Of a stretch of DNA of 64,000 nt, positions 1-7,897 are shown one piece after another. The translations under genes and the position numbers were made by a program. The DNA comes from Kitasatospora sp. GAS204B (GTDB lineage: Bacteria > Actinomycetota > Actinomycetes > Streptomycetales > Streptomycetaceae): positions 186,001 through 250,000 of the forward strand of contig NZ_JARZAG010000003.1 of NCBI RefSeq assembly GCF_029892155.1, in the 5' to 3' direction. Below the pieces are notes generated by a model. The model had not been told where the DNA came from and made no database searches. It saw nothing but the letters and a program-made list of their open reading frames with translations. How positions within the stretch are numbered: position 1 is the first letter of the stretch; every line of letters begins with the position of its first letter.

Positions 1-783
1 GCCTCCTGGACTGGCACTGAGGGCTTCGGTGTTCACTGGGACGACCACGACGTGGTCGTCGTCCAGCTCGACGGCGCGAAGCGCTGGCGCATCTACGGGC
101 CCACCCGCACGGCACCGATGCACCGCGACGTCGAGACGCCGGAGCCGCCGCCCGAGGAGCCCATCGCCGACCTGGTCCTCACCGCCGGTGACGTGCTCTA
201 CCTACCTCGGGGCTGGTGGCACGCCGTCGCGGCCTCCGAGGGTGAGCACTCGCTCCACGTCACGTGCGGACTGCAGAGCACCACGGGCGCCGACCTGATC
301 ACCTGGCTGTCGGAGAAACTGCGAGCCCACGAGGCCGTCCGGGCGGACATCCCGCGCTTCGGAACCGCCGAGGAGCAACGCGCCTTCCTGGACACGCTCG
401 GCAAGCTCATCGCGGCCGAGCTGGAGAACGACGACCTGATCGCCCGCTTCTGCACCGCTCGCGATGCCACCGAGCGCGCCCGGCTCGCGCCGTCGCTGCC
501 CCACATCACGGCGGCCCCGCCGGACCCCGACTTGCAGGTGCGCCTGATCACCACGCGGCCCGCCCTCATGGCCCTACCCGACGACACCATCAACCTGACC
601 ACCGGCGGAGAGGAGTGGACGTTCGCTGCAAAGGCCGAGCCAATGCTCGTGCTCCTCACCGACGGTGAGCCCCACCGGCTGGCCGACCTCGCACAGGCCG
701 CAGGCATCACCCTCGCTCAGGCGGCTGGTGTCGTGACGGAGCTGGTCGACGGCCAGGCCGCTGCCATCGGACGCCCACGGTGA
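1..783 (+). CDS. JmjC/cupin-4 Fe(II)/2-oxoglutarate oxygenase, 5'-truncated by window
   Basis: The frame is open from base 1, so only the C-terminal 260 residues are visible. They start in the double-stranded beta-helix core. An HxD pair (HWDD, visible residues 12 and 14) and a distal His (WWHAV, about residue 74) supply the usual three iron ligands. After the core comes a helical region and a winged-helix-like tail, the layout of ribosomal-oxygenase (NO66/MINA/YcfD) proteins. Family members hydroxylate protein or peptide side chains using 2-oxoglutarate. The stop overlaps the GTG start of the reductase gene, so the two are translationally coupled. The substrate is unknown; coupling to a reductase and a kinase-fold protein suggests a tailoring cassette (inference). 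Confidence 0.85.
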   Translation, partial: ASWTGTEGFGVHWDDHDVVVVQLDGAKRWRIYGPTRTAPMHRDVETPEPPPEEPIADLVLTAGDVLYLPRGWWHAVAASEGEHSLHVTCGLQSTTGADLITWLSEKLRAHEAVRADIPRFGTAEEQRAFLDTLGKLIAAELENDDLIARFCTARDATERARLAPSLPHITAAPPDPDLQVRLITTRPALMALPDDTINLTTGGEEWTFAAKAEPMLVLLTDGEPHRLADLAQAAGITLAQAAGVVTELVDGQAAAIGRPR

Positions 784-1676
784 CGGCGCAGCTGGGACTG
801 GGCACCTACCGCTGCCCTGACGTGGCCGAGGCCGCACTGATGGCCGCGTCCCACGGAGCGGACTGGGTGGACACTGCACCCAACTACGAACACGGCCGGG
901 CAGAGGCGTCCCTCGCCGAGGTGCTAGCCGCCTATCCGGGGCTGCGCATCTCCACGAAGGTGGGTTTCGTCCCAGCCAACGCCAGGGAACTCGGCCTGCA
1001 GGCCGACGTGCTGACCGCAGCGGACGCCGAACGCGGGCACTGCCTGGCCCCGAACTACATCGCCTGGCAGCTCGCCCGCAGCAAGCGCGTGCTCGGCCGC
1101 GTGCCCGACCTGGTGTTCGTGCACAACCCCGAACACGGCTGCGGGGAGGCCGACGTCCCCGCGCGGCTGCATGCCGCTTTCGTGGCTCTGGAAGAGGCGT
1201 GCAACCACCAGGTCATCAGCTCCTACGGCGTGGCGACCTGGCGGGGCATCAGCAGCAGTGTGTTCGACGTGCCAACGCTGCTCGACCTCGCGACCAAGGC
1301 TGGTGGCGCGAACCACCACCTCCGAGCGATCCAGCTCCCGATCTCGCTCGTCCACCTGGCGCCCGTCGCTCAGGCTCTCGACGGACGCGGACCGGTCGTC
1401 GATGCGGCGGCAGCGGGGCTGGAGGTGTTCGCCTCCGCCCCGCTCCACGGCGGCGAGATCCCCGGCATGGTGACCCCGGAGCTGTCCGAGCTGATCAACC
1501 CCATTTGGGCTCCTGCCGAGGTGGCTCTCGCCATCGTGGCATCTGCCCCTGGGGTGACGCGTGTGCTCCTGTCGACCGGAAACCCGGAACACTGGACGCA
1601 GGCAGTCGAAGCCGTCGGCCGACCGCCGCTGTCTCCGGACTTACTCCGAAGGGTCGTTGATGTACTCGGAACCTGA
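780..1676 (+). CDS. Aldo/keto reductase family protein
   Basis: A 298-residue TIM-barrel oxidoreductase beginning at a GTG that overlaps the upstream TGA. The AKR tetrad is present: Asp31 and Tyr36 (DTAPNYEHG), Lys60 (ISTK) and His115 (FVHNPEHG). It should reduce carbonyls with NADPH or run the reverse reaction. It sits between the JmjC oxygenase and a phosphotransferase and overlaps the latter by 17 bases. A rare TTA leucine codon at 1641-1643 makes translation potentially dependent on bldA tRNA in Streptomyces. Family assignment is firm; substrate is not known. Confidence 0.85.
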   Translation: MTAQLGLGTYRCPDVAEAALMAASHGADWVDTAPNYEHGRAEASLAEVLAAYPGLRISTKVGFVPANARELGLQADVLTAADAERGHCLAPNYIAWQLARSKRVLGRVPDLVFVHNPEHGCGEADVPARLHAAFVALEEACNHQVISSYGVATWRGISSSVFDVPTLLDLATKAGGANHHLRAIQLPISLVHLAPVAQALDGRGPVVDAAAAGLEVFASAPLHGGEIPGMVTPELSELINPIWAPAEVALAIVASAPGVTRVLLSTGNPEHWTQAVEAVGRPPLSPDLLRRVVDVLGT

Positions 1677-2526
1677 GCCGAACACCGCCGAGCGGATGCG
1701 CAAGGCGCACGCCACAGCGGCGACGGTGCTCGGCGCGATCCCGAACGGCTCCCACGAGTCGTGGGGCTGGCGCGGACGCACCCTCAGCCGTCCGGTCACC
1801 ACGGCGTCCGGCGTGGGCTGGCTCCGTCTGCTGTCCGCCCCGGCCGAGAAGGCCGGCGGCAAGCTCTGGGAGGGACCGCAGGAGGCAGAGCTCCTCATGC
1901 CTCCTACGGTCCCCAGGCCACGCCTGAGGAGCCGACACACCTGGACCGAAGACGAAGACGGTTACCTGGCCGAGCTGTACGACAGGGTCACCGTTCCCAC
2001 CATCACCACCCACGAGCCGATCCTCCGGAAGGCTCCCGACCTGGACGACGCCTGGTGGGACGGACTCAGCACAGCCCTCGACGCCATCGCCGCCGTCCCC
2101 AGCGACCGGGTGGCGGTCCGTCAGGAGTATCTGGACCGCGCCATGCCGCAGTACCTCGGCATCCCGATCGACACCAAGGCCCCCTCCTGGACCACCGCCC
2201 ACGGCGACCTGCACTGGGCCAACCTCACAGGCCCGACCCTCACGGTCCTCGACTGGGAAGGCTGGGGCATCGCGCCGGCCGGCTACGACGCCGCGCTGCT
2301 GTACTCCTACAGCCTCCTGGTGCCCGACACCGCTGCCGACATCCGGCGGCGGCTCGGGCACATCCTCGACACGCCCGCCGGGAGGTTCGCGGAACTCGTG
2401 GTCATCACCGAACTCCTGCAGACCACCACCCGGGGCGACAACCTCGACCTTGAGGAGCCCCTGCGGAGGCGAGTCTTCGAGATCACCAGCGCTCGGCCCT
2501 CCGGTCGAGGGAACCACGTCGAGTAG
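1660..2526 (+). CDS. Aminoglycoside phosphotransferase (APH)-fold protein
   Basis: 288 residues from the ATG at 1660, which lies inside the end of the reductase gene (coupled translation). The Brenner motif HGDLHWAN begins at about residue 181, and the metal-binding LDWEGW follows at about residue 198, as in APH/choline-kinase-like small-molecule kinases. The N-lobe is short and lacks a clear glycine loop. It is third in the JmjC-AKR-APH operon, so it probably phosphorylates a metabolite or peptide handled by that pathway; antibiotic resistance cannot be inferred from the fold alone. Confidence 0.75.
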   Translation: MYSEPEPNTAERMRKAHATAATVLGAIPNGSHESWGWRGRTLSRPVTTASGVGWLRLLSAPAEKAGGKLWEGPQEAELLMPPTVPRPRLRSRHTWTEDEDGYLAELYDRVTVPTITTHEPILRKAPDLDDAWWDGLSTALDAIAAVPSDRVAVRQEYLDRAMPQYLGIPIDTKAPSWTTAHGDLHWANLTGPTLTVLDWEGWGIAPAGYDAALLYSYSLLVPDTAADIRRRLGHILDTPAGRFAELVVITELLQTTTRGDNLDLEEPLRRRVFEITSARPSGRGNHVE

Positions 2527-2610
2527 CCCTTGGGATATCCAACGCGACAACTTGCTCTGCCCACTCGCTCGGTGGGACTGAGGAGTGCGACTCAGCTTGT
2601 CGCAGACACA

Positions 2611-3000
2611 TCAGCCTTTTCCGGTAAGGGACTTCGCGACACCGATGATCGAGGAGAGGAGGGCAACGATCGCACCCAGGCTCGCGAGGCTCGTAGTGGC
2701 GTTGGGGAAAAGGTCCGCCGAGATCTCTCGCCACCGGCGTCGCACGACGAGTCCCTTCAGCTTCTGCCATTGATGCTGCTTGATGTGGCAACCACGAAGA
2801 ACACCACGGCCGTTGTTGCGGCAGGTCTGCGCCTCACCACGATTCAGAGCGGCACACGGGACTGGTGCTTGGAAGAGAAACCACAGGAAGCTCAGAGCAG
2901 ACAGAGCTGTGATCGCTAGGGGCCCAAAGTCAGCGGTCAACCATCCGGTCATAGCAACGACGAAAGCAATCAGCCCCCAGTAGCGCCAAATGCCGTTCAT
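2611..3000 (-). CDS. Hypothetical membrane protein of the older integrative element
   Basis: 129 residues from the ATG at 3000, preceded by a weak purine stretch (AGAAGAGA). Two or three hydrophobic segments flank a Cys-rich loop (PCAAL...TCRNN...GCHI) and the tail ends in a further hydrophobic helix. A longer frame to 3195 lacks coding character, so the inner start was chosen. It is transcribed leftward, like the DUF3631 gene. Function unknown. Confidence 0.5.
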   Translation of the reverse strand: MNGIWRYWGLIAFVVAMTGWLTADFGPLAITALSALSFLWFLFQAPVPCAALNRGEAQTCRNNGRGVLRGCHIKQHQWQKLKGLVVRRRWREISADLFPNATTSLASLGAIVALLSSIIGVAKSLTGKG

Positions 3001-3403
3001 TCTCTTCTTATTAGCCACAGCGGCGTACGGTATCGACGCGTAGGGAGGCGCAGGAAGAGCGCACAAGCGCACGGGGCGCGCGACGGGCGTGGGCTTCTGG
3101 GACAGGTGCAGTACGTCGAGCCGCTTGCAACTCTGGCCGCCCTCGGCCCGCAGGCTCGGCTGCTCCGCCGCCGACCAAGCAGAACCTCGGGGCAAGGACT
3201 CCTTACCCCATAACTTGCTCCGCGTGCGGTCTCAGCCTGTGGTCCTCCGACGGACACCAGGATGCCGTCACAGTCGTCCCACCCGTCGCGTTGCTGGTCA
3301 GGCTGGTACGGATCGCGGAGACGGGACGGCTGGACTCGTTGCGGGGAAGTGACCCGTCCCCGCCCTGAGCTGGGCGGGGACGGGTGGTACGGGTGGTGGA
3401 GGG
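3001..3403. other. Gene-poor gap with one terminator
   Basis: About 400 bases without a convincing gene. Frames crossing it have no ribosome binding site or recognisable domain. The only clear structure is the hairpin at 3353-3384 below the DUF3631 gene. It may be decayed sequence of the integrative element. Confidence 0.5.
3353..3384 (-). terminator. Terminator of DUF3631 gene
   Basis: Perfect 13-bp stem, CCCGTCCCCGCCC (3353-3365) with GGGCGGGGACGGG (3372-3384), and a 6-base loop. It lies 19 bases beyond the stop of the leftward DUF3631 gene. There is no long T-run, as is common in high-GC actinomycetes. Confidence 0.7.
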
Positions 3404-4813
3404 TCAGCGGCCGATCCTGGAGGGCTGCTCGGCCGGATCGGGGCAGTAGCGGTTCCAGGCGTCCAGGAAGCTGTTGCGGGTGAAGCCCTTGCGCTGGGTG
3501 TCGCGGTCGAAGCAGATGTTCGCCGAGCTGATGCCGTAGTCCTTGAGCAGGAGCTGCAGTCCTCGTGCACTCAGCCCGGTGGGTCCGTATTCGGCCCACG
3601 GGGCCTCACTGTCGGCCTTCAGGGCGGCCAGAAGGTGCTCGGTAGACAGGGCGTCCGGATTGCCGCCCGCTGCGAAGACTCGGCGGATGTCGAGCAGGAT
3701 CCTGCTCTTCAGGCCGCCGTCCTCGTCCTGTCCGGACTCGTGCGCGGTCATGGCGCGGCAGGCCGCACGGGCGCGGACGGGCCACTCGCCTCCGGCGAGG
3801 TCGGCGACCGCCACCAGCGGCTCCCAGGTGTCCGCGGCGCGGTCTTCGACGGGCATGGGAGGCTCCAGCTCTCCAGCCACGTCGACCAGAGGTGCCACCC
3901 AAGCGCGGAGGCGCTCTCGCAGGCCGTGCAGGCCCGGGGTGTCCCGAATGGTGCGGAACGAGGCGACGGTCTCGCCCGGTGCTCGGCGACGCATGCGGAT
4001 GACCACCGACCGGTCCATGATCGTGTCCGGAAGGTCACCGATCCCGGCCAGGGCCGCCATGGCGAAGGTGGGGAACTTCATTGGCTTGTGGTCGGGCCCG
4101 GACACCCGCAGTGTGGGCCGGTTGCGCTGGTGACCGGCGTTCAGCAGGCCGCGCAGATCCTCGTTCTTCTCCGCAGCCTTGACGCTGCCGAACAGGGTGT
4201 CAGCCTCGTCCACCAGCAGGGTCGGCGGCTTGTCGGTTATCGACCGGAAGATGGCCGCCGGGGTCGCGTTGACCGTGATGAGCGGGTCGTGGACGGTCTC
4301 GGTGATCACGTCGAGTAGCCGGGACTTGCCGCACCGCTTGGCGGGGCCGATCACCGCCAGCCGCGGGGCGTGCTGCCACGCAGGCTGCAGGTGGGTGGCG
4401 GCCACCCACAGCGTCACCGCGTCCAGGGCCTGCTCGGACGGCAGGATGACGTACCTGGCGATGGCCGAGCGGAGTTCGGACAGCAGGCCCGCACCTGGCG
4501 TCGCGGGGGCGACCGGGTCACCTGACCGGGCGCCCGGGTCGGTCAGCGCAGACTCGGCTGTCAGCCGGTCAATCTGCCCAACTGCTTTGGGTAGCTCAGC
4601 GTCAGTGACCGGTGTGACCGGGTCACTGACCGGCTGGTCGGTGGTCACGGCGGTCAGTGACCCGGTCAGTCCGGCGGAGTTCCGGTCAGCTTCGTCGGTC
4701 AGTTCAGCGTTCTGACCGATCGCCGGGCGGTACTGACCGGGCCTGCCGGGGATCGCGGTGGGAGGCCAAGGCTTCGGGCCTCCCGGTATGGACTGCGGAG
4801 AAGTAGAGTCCAT
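3404..4813 (-). CDS. DUF3631 P-loop ATPase/helicase-like protein
   Basis: 469 residues from the ATG at 4813, with GAGGAG about 8 bases upstream. Residues 1-110 are a low-complexity Asp/Pro/Thr/Val linker. Then come Walker A GPAKRCGKS (about 156-164) and Walker B LLVDEAD (about 199-205), followed by the DUF3631 module. The family is common on actinobacterial plasmids, prophages and ICEs, where it probably acts in replication like primase-associated helicases (inference). It lies downstream of the HTH gene at 5099-5323, reading away from the integrase. The linker-coding DNA carries dense CTGACC/GGTCAG repeats (4522-4738). Confidence 0.75.
   Translation of the reverse strand: MDSTSPQSIPGGPKPWPPTAIPGRPGQYRPAIGQNAELTDEADRNSAGLTGSLTAVTTDQPVSDPVTPVTDAELPKAVGQIDRLTAESALTDPGARSGDPVAPATPGAGLLSELRSAIARYVILPSEQALDAVTLWVAATHLQPAWQHAPRLAVIGPAKRCGKSRLLDVITETVHDPLITVNATPAAIFRSITDKPPTLLVDEADTLFGSVKAAEKNEDLRGLLNAGHQRNRPTLRVSGPDHKPMKFPTFAMAALAGIGDLPDTIMDRSVVIRMRRRAPGETVASFRTIRDTPGLHGLRERLRAWVAPLVDVAGELEPPMPVEDRAADTWEPLVAVADLAGGEWPVRARAACRAMTAHESGQDEDGGLKSRILLDIRRVFAAGGNPDALSTEHLLAALKADSEAPWAEYGPTGLSARGLQLLLKDYGISSANICFDRDTQRKGFTRNSFLDAWNRYCPDPAEQPSRIGR
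4522..4738. repeat. Cluster of CTGACC/GGTCAG repeats inside DUF3631 gene
   Basis: Nine copies of CTGACC or its complement GGTCAG begin at 4522, 4541, 4626, 4652, 4664, 4684, 4697, 4712 and 4733. Some extend into CAGTGACC palindromes (around 4602 and 4653). All lie in the part encoding the non-conserved linker. This resembles an origin embedded in a replication gene, but repetitive Asp-Pro-Val-Thr codons could also produce it. Confidence 0.5.
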
Positions 4814-5102
4814 GGTGAAGCTCCTCGCTGGGGCGCACGACCTGGCAGTCGCGCGCCACCGGTTCGAACGGTTCGCCTGATCTGGGGACTTCGCCCGGCC
4901 CTCGGTGTTCGTAGCACCGGGGGCCTTCGCATGCCTGGCCGCGTCTGCGACTCAACGTGCAGGCAACGGAGCCGCGTTGCGGTCGCGGCGACCTGCTGGC
5001 GACCGCGACGATACGACCGCTTCCGGGGAAGATCCACTGTTCGGGCGGGCAGTCCGCCCACGGCAGACAGCCGTGCGCGCAGCCCGCCCACAACACCGTC
5101 AC
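4704..5102 (-). CDS. Possible small Cys-rich protein coupled to the HTH gene
   Basis: A GTG at 5102 overlaps the stop of the HTH gene (GTGA), suggesting coupling. The first 25 residues look gene-like (WAGCAHGCLPWADCPPEQW), but the remainder is Arg/Pro rich and the frame runs about 110 bases into the DUF3631 gene. It may be a real but decayed gene or a chance frame filling the 285-base gap. Confidence 0.25.
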   Translation of the reverse strand: MTVLWAGCAHGCLPWADCPPEQWIFPGSGRIVAVASRSPRPQRGSVACTLSRRRGQACEGPRCYEHRGPGEVPRSGEPFEPVARDCQVVRPSEELHHGLYFSAVHTGRPEALASHRDPRQARSVPPGDRSER

Positions 5103-5323
5103 GCGGCGTCGCCGACACTGCCCTCGACCGACGGGTCAATGCCCAGCAGGCGAAGCAGATCGGCAGTGATGACGCGGTACTTCTTGCCCAGCCGCAGGAC
5201 TCGACAGGGGTAGGCGTCCCGGCGCGCCAGCTCGTAGCCCTTGCTGCGGCCGAGGCCGATCGCCCGGTTCGCAGTGTCCAGGTCGATGGCCGCCGGCAGC
5301 ACGAGCAGCTCGGCCCGGCTCAT
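5099..5323 (-). CDS. Helix-turn-helix (Xis/MerR-like) DNA-binding protein
   Basis: 74 residues from the ATG at 5323, chosen for the AGGAG about 9 bases upstream; the frame extends to 5443 without a site. The core reads as a winged HTH_17 fold (IDLDTANRAIGLGRSKGYELAR then RVLRLGKKYRVITADLLRLLGI, shown here only as landmarks). Such proteins on actinobacterial integrative elements act as excisionases or replication-gene activators. It is divergent from the XRE regulator and integrase, sharing a 113-base intergenic region. Confidence 0.65.
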   Translation of the reverse strand: MSRAELLVLPAAIDLDTANRAIGLGRSKGYELARRDAYPCRVLRLGKKYRVITADLLRLLGIDPSVEGSVGDAA

Positions 5324-5436
5324 GCCGAAGGTCTCCTGGTTCACGGTCTCGGTTCGCACAGCTGTCTCCGTTCGTCGGCGCGCCCCCGGCGGGTCGCGGG
5401 AACAAGGGACAGAATGCGCGGCCATAAAGTGTCGAT

Positions 5437-6051
5437 ATGACACAAGAAGCGATGGAAGAGTGGGCAGCCCGGATCACGAAAGCCGTGATCGCCGAGGTCC
5501 GCAGGGCCAGGAAGGAGCTGGGCATGACCGCGCAGGACCTGGCCGATGCCTGCGAGGAGCTGGGCCACCCCATCCCCCGCAACGTCATCGCGAACTGGGA
5601 GTCAGGACGGCGGCTGACCCTGACCGTTCCCGAGCTCATCGTGCTCGCCAGAGCGGTCGACACGCCGCCGGCCGCGCTGGTCTTCCCCCTCGGCGGAAGC
5701 AGCGTGGAGTACCTCCCCTCCGAACGCTCGGACCCGTGGACGGCCTTCAGCTGGTTCGTCGGCGAGGACGTGGATCACGCGACCGGCGACGCGGCCCTGT
5801 TCCGGACGTACGCCAGCAAGGAGGAAAACCTCCGAACCAGCCACCACGACGCCTGGCAGCTCCAGTTCCTCCCCGGAGGAGATACCTGGCCGCCCGGATC
5901 CGACGCGAAGTTCGAGCTGTTGGTCCAAGCCGTCCGCTCGGAGCTCCTGCCGATCCGAGCCCGACTGCGCGAGTGGGACCTGACTCCTCCCCCGCTTCCG
6001 AGCCACCTCGCGTTCCTCGATGAGGAAGCCAATTCCGCCAACCGTGCATAG
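5437..6051 (+). CDS. XRE-family transcriptional regulator upstream of integrase
   Basis: 204 residues. The Cro/CI-type HTH occupies about residues 15-80 (ARKELGMTAQDLADACEELG, then VIANWESGRR). The C-terminal half is an uncharacterised domain rich in Trp and acidic residues. No Shine-Dalgarno precedes the ATG (bases upstream read CATAAAGTGTCGAT), so the message may be leaderless. It ends 11 bases before the integrase start, so both are probably one operon and the regulator controls maintenance of the older element. Confidence 0.75.
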   Translation: MTQEAMEEWAARITKAVIAEVRRARKELGMTAQDLADACEELGHPIPRNVIANWESGRRLTLTVPELIVLARAVDTPPAALVFPLGGSSVEYLPSERSDPWTAFSWFVGEDVDHATGDAALFRTYASKEENLRTSHHDAWQLQFLPGGDTWPPGSDAKFELLVQAVRSELLPIRARLREWDLTPPPLPSHLAFLDEEANSANRA

Positions 6052-6062
6052 GAAGGACCGTC

Positions 6063-7811
6063 TTGAAGGGCTCCACCTACCATCGCTGCTACTGCCGCGA
6101 CTCCGACACCGGGAAGCCGCTCGGCAAGTCGTGCCCCAAGCTCGCCAGCCGCAAGCACGGCTCCTACGCGATACGCCAGGAGCTGCCCAACCGCCCGGAC
6201 GGCTCGCGCCGGGCCTTCAACCGCTCCGGCTACGAGTCCCGCAAGGCCGCCCAGGCCGATCTCGACCAGGTCCGCGAGCTGCTGCACATCCCGGACTCGG
6301 ACGACCCCGAGGGCCTTGCCCAGATAGCCGACCTCCTGGAGCAGGTCGGCCACGAGAAGGCCCCGCTGCCCGACGTCGAGGAGATCCGGCGCCGACTCAC
6401 CTCCGGCCAGGACCTCCAGAACCGGCTGACGGTCGGCGAGTGGCTCGATCAGTGGTTGGCGGGCAAGCGCGGCCGCCAGACCGCGATCAGCCGCGACGAG
6501 AGCAGCATCCGGCTGCACCTCAAGCCGCGGATCGGCCACATCCGGCTCGACCGCCTCCGAGTCCAGCACCTGGAGGAGATGTTCGCGGCCATCGAGGAAG
6601 CGAACATCGAGATCGCCGAGGCGAACGCCCAGCGGCAGGCCACCATCGACGAGCTGGCCCAGATTCCCTGGAAGGGGCGGGAGTTCCGCGCGCAGCGCAA
6701 GGCTCTCAAGGCCGCCCTCGCCGAGATGGAGCCGTTCCGGCGCACCGTCAGCGCAGCGACCTGCCAGCGGATCCGCTCCACGCTCAGGGCCGGTCTCAAC
6801 GCCGCGATCCGGCGGCAGATCATCACCTTCAACCCGGCCTCCCACGTCGAGTTGGAGTCCGCGAAGCGGCCCAAGCCGCTCGTCTGGACGGATGAGCGGA
6901 TCGAGCAGTGGGAGCTCACCGGCGAGCGGCCGTCCTCGGTGATGATCTGGACGCCGGAGCAGACCGGCGCCTTCCTCGACCAGGCCGCTGGCGACCGCCT
7001 CTACGCGCTGTTCCACCTCATCACCTTCCGCGGGCTCCGGCGTGGCGAGGCGTGCGGCCAGCGGTGGGCCGACACCAACCTGAGGGCCGGACTCCTCACG
7101 GTGGCCAAACAGCTCGTCGTGGACGGCTGGGCGGTCTACGAGGACGACCCCAAGACCGACGCGGGCGCCCGCACCATCGCCCTCGACTCCGAGACCGTGG
7201 CCGTCCTGGAAGCGCACCGCGAGCGGCAGCGGTCCGACCGCGAGAAGTGGGGCGGCGCCTGGGTCGAGACCGGCCGGGTCTTCACCAAGGAAAGCGGCGA
7301 GTGGCTGCACCCCACCGCCGTCACAGACCGCTTCCGCGAGTTGGCCGACGAGGCCGGCCTCCCGCCGATCCGCCTGCACGATCTCCGCCACGGCGCGGCG
7401 AGCCTCGCTCACGCCGCCGGAGCGGACCTGCACACGATCAAGGAGATGCTCGGCCATTCCTCGATCGGCATCACCTCAGACACGTACACGACCCTGCTCC
7501 CCCAGGTCGACCGGGCCATCGCCGAGGCCGCAGCGCAGCTCGTCCCCCGGGCGAACAAGCCGCGCAAGGCTGCCCAGTCCACCGCGAACCCCCAGCCCAC
7601 CGCGCCATCCGCTCACGCATCGCTCACGCAAACGGCCTCGGACCAGGAGTCCGAGGCCGGTGATCAAGCCCCCAGAAGGCCGAACCTGCAGCTCATCCGG
7701 GGTGGCGCACTGAGCCCCCTGTCGGGTTCGAACCGACGACCCCCGCTTTACAAGAACAGGAAAGCGAGTCTCCGAGGTTTTGAGAGTTCCGGAGAGGCGG
7801 AGAGTGCTTAG
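6063..7811 (+). CDS. Tyrosine recombinase of the older element, 3' end altered by prophage insertion
   Basis: 582 residues from a TTG with GGAAGG upstream. The N-terminus has an arm-binding-like segment with Cys residues, then a SAM-like core domain (about residues 120-290) and the catalytic domain: Arg326 (GLRRGEA), His439/Arg442 (HDLRH), His465 (LGHSS) and Tyr475. The last codons run straight through the 44-bp attL core at 7712-7755 and end in prophage DNA. Joined instead to the tRNA-Thr sequence, the same frame would read YKSGALAN and stop, so the visible tail after residue 564 comes from the phage. The catalytic domain is intact, so activity may survive. Confidence 0.85.
   Translation: MKGSTYHRCYCRDSDTGKPLGKSCPKLASRKHGSYAIRQELPNRPDGSRRAFNRSGYESRKAAQADLDQVRELLHIPDSDDPEGLAQIADLLEQVGHEKAPLPDVEEIRRRLTSGQDLQNRLTVGEWLDQWLAGKRGRQTAISRDESSIRLHLKPRIGHIRLDRLRVQHLEEMFAAIEEANIEIAEANAQRQATIDELAQIPWKGREFRAQRKALKAALAEMEPFRRTVSAATCQRIRSTLRAGLNAAIRRQIITFNPASHVELESAKRPKPLVWTDERIEQWELTGERPSSVMIWTPEQTGAFLDQAAGDRLYALFHLITFRGLRRGEACGQRWADTNLRAGLLTVAKQLVVDGWAVYEDDPKTDAGARTIALDSETVAVLEAHRERQRSDREKWGGAWVETGRVFTKESGEWLHPTAVTDRFRELADEAGLPPIRLHDLRHGAASLAHAAGADLHTIKEMLGHSSIGITSDTYTTLLPQVDRAIAEAAAQLVPRANKPRKAAQSTANPQPTAPSAHASLTQTASDQESEAGDQAPRRPNLQLIRGGALSPLSGSNRRPPLYKNRKASLRGFESSGEAESA
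7712..7755 (+). repeat. attL core (44-bp copy of tRNA-Thr 3' segment)
   Basis: All 44 bases match 58252-58295. The right copy belongs to an intact tRNA-Thr gene; this one does not. It marks the left junction of the prophage and lies within the integrase reading frame of the older element. Confidence 0.93.
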
Positions 7812-7843
7812 CGGAACCGACTCAGCCCCCCTCGACTGTAAGT

Positions 7844-7863
7844 CTGAGAGAGGCTGAGAGAGG
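7844..7863. repeat. Tandem CTGAGAGAGG, candidate integrase arm-type sites
   Basis: Two perfect adjacent 10-bp copies (7844-7853, 7854-7863) lie between attL and the integrase stop. A separate 10-mer GTTGTGGACT occurs here at 7889-7898 and again at 58167-58176 inside attR. Both are placed where arm-type sites are expected; binding is inference. Confidence 0.4.
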
Positions 7864-7897
7864 ATCAGCTATCAGGGGATGTGGATTCGTTGTGGAC

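Noticed and set aside
5775-7457. Long minus-strand frame opposite the older integrase
   Set aside because: High-GC shadow: Asp/Gly/Leu/Val-rich translation without domains, directly antisense to an integrase with intact catalytic residues.
6063-7811. Second integrase belonging to the prophage itself
   Set aside because: It lies outside the left att core except for its last 33 codons, with its own regulator and Xis-like gene on the far side, so it belongs to a neighbouring element.
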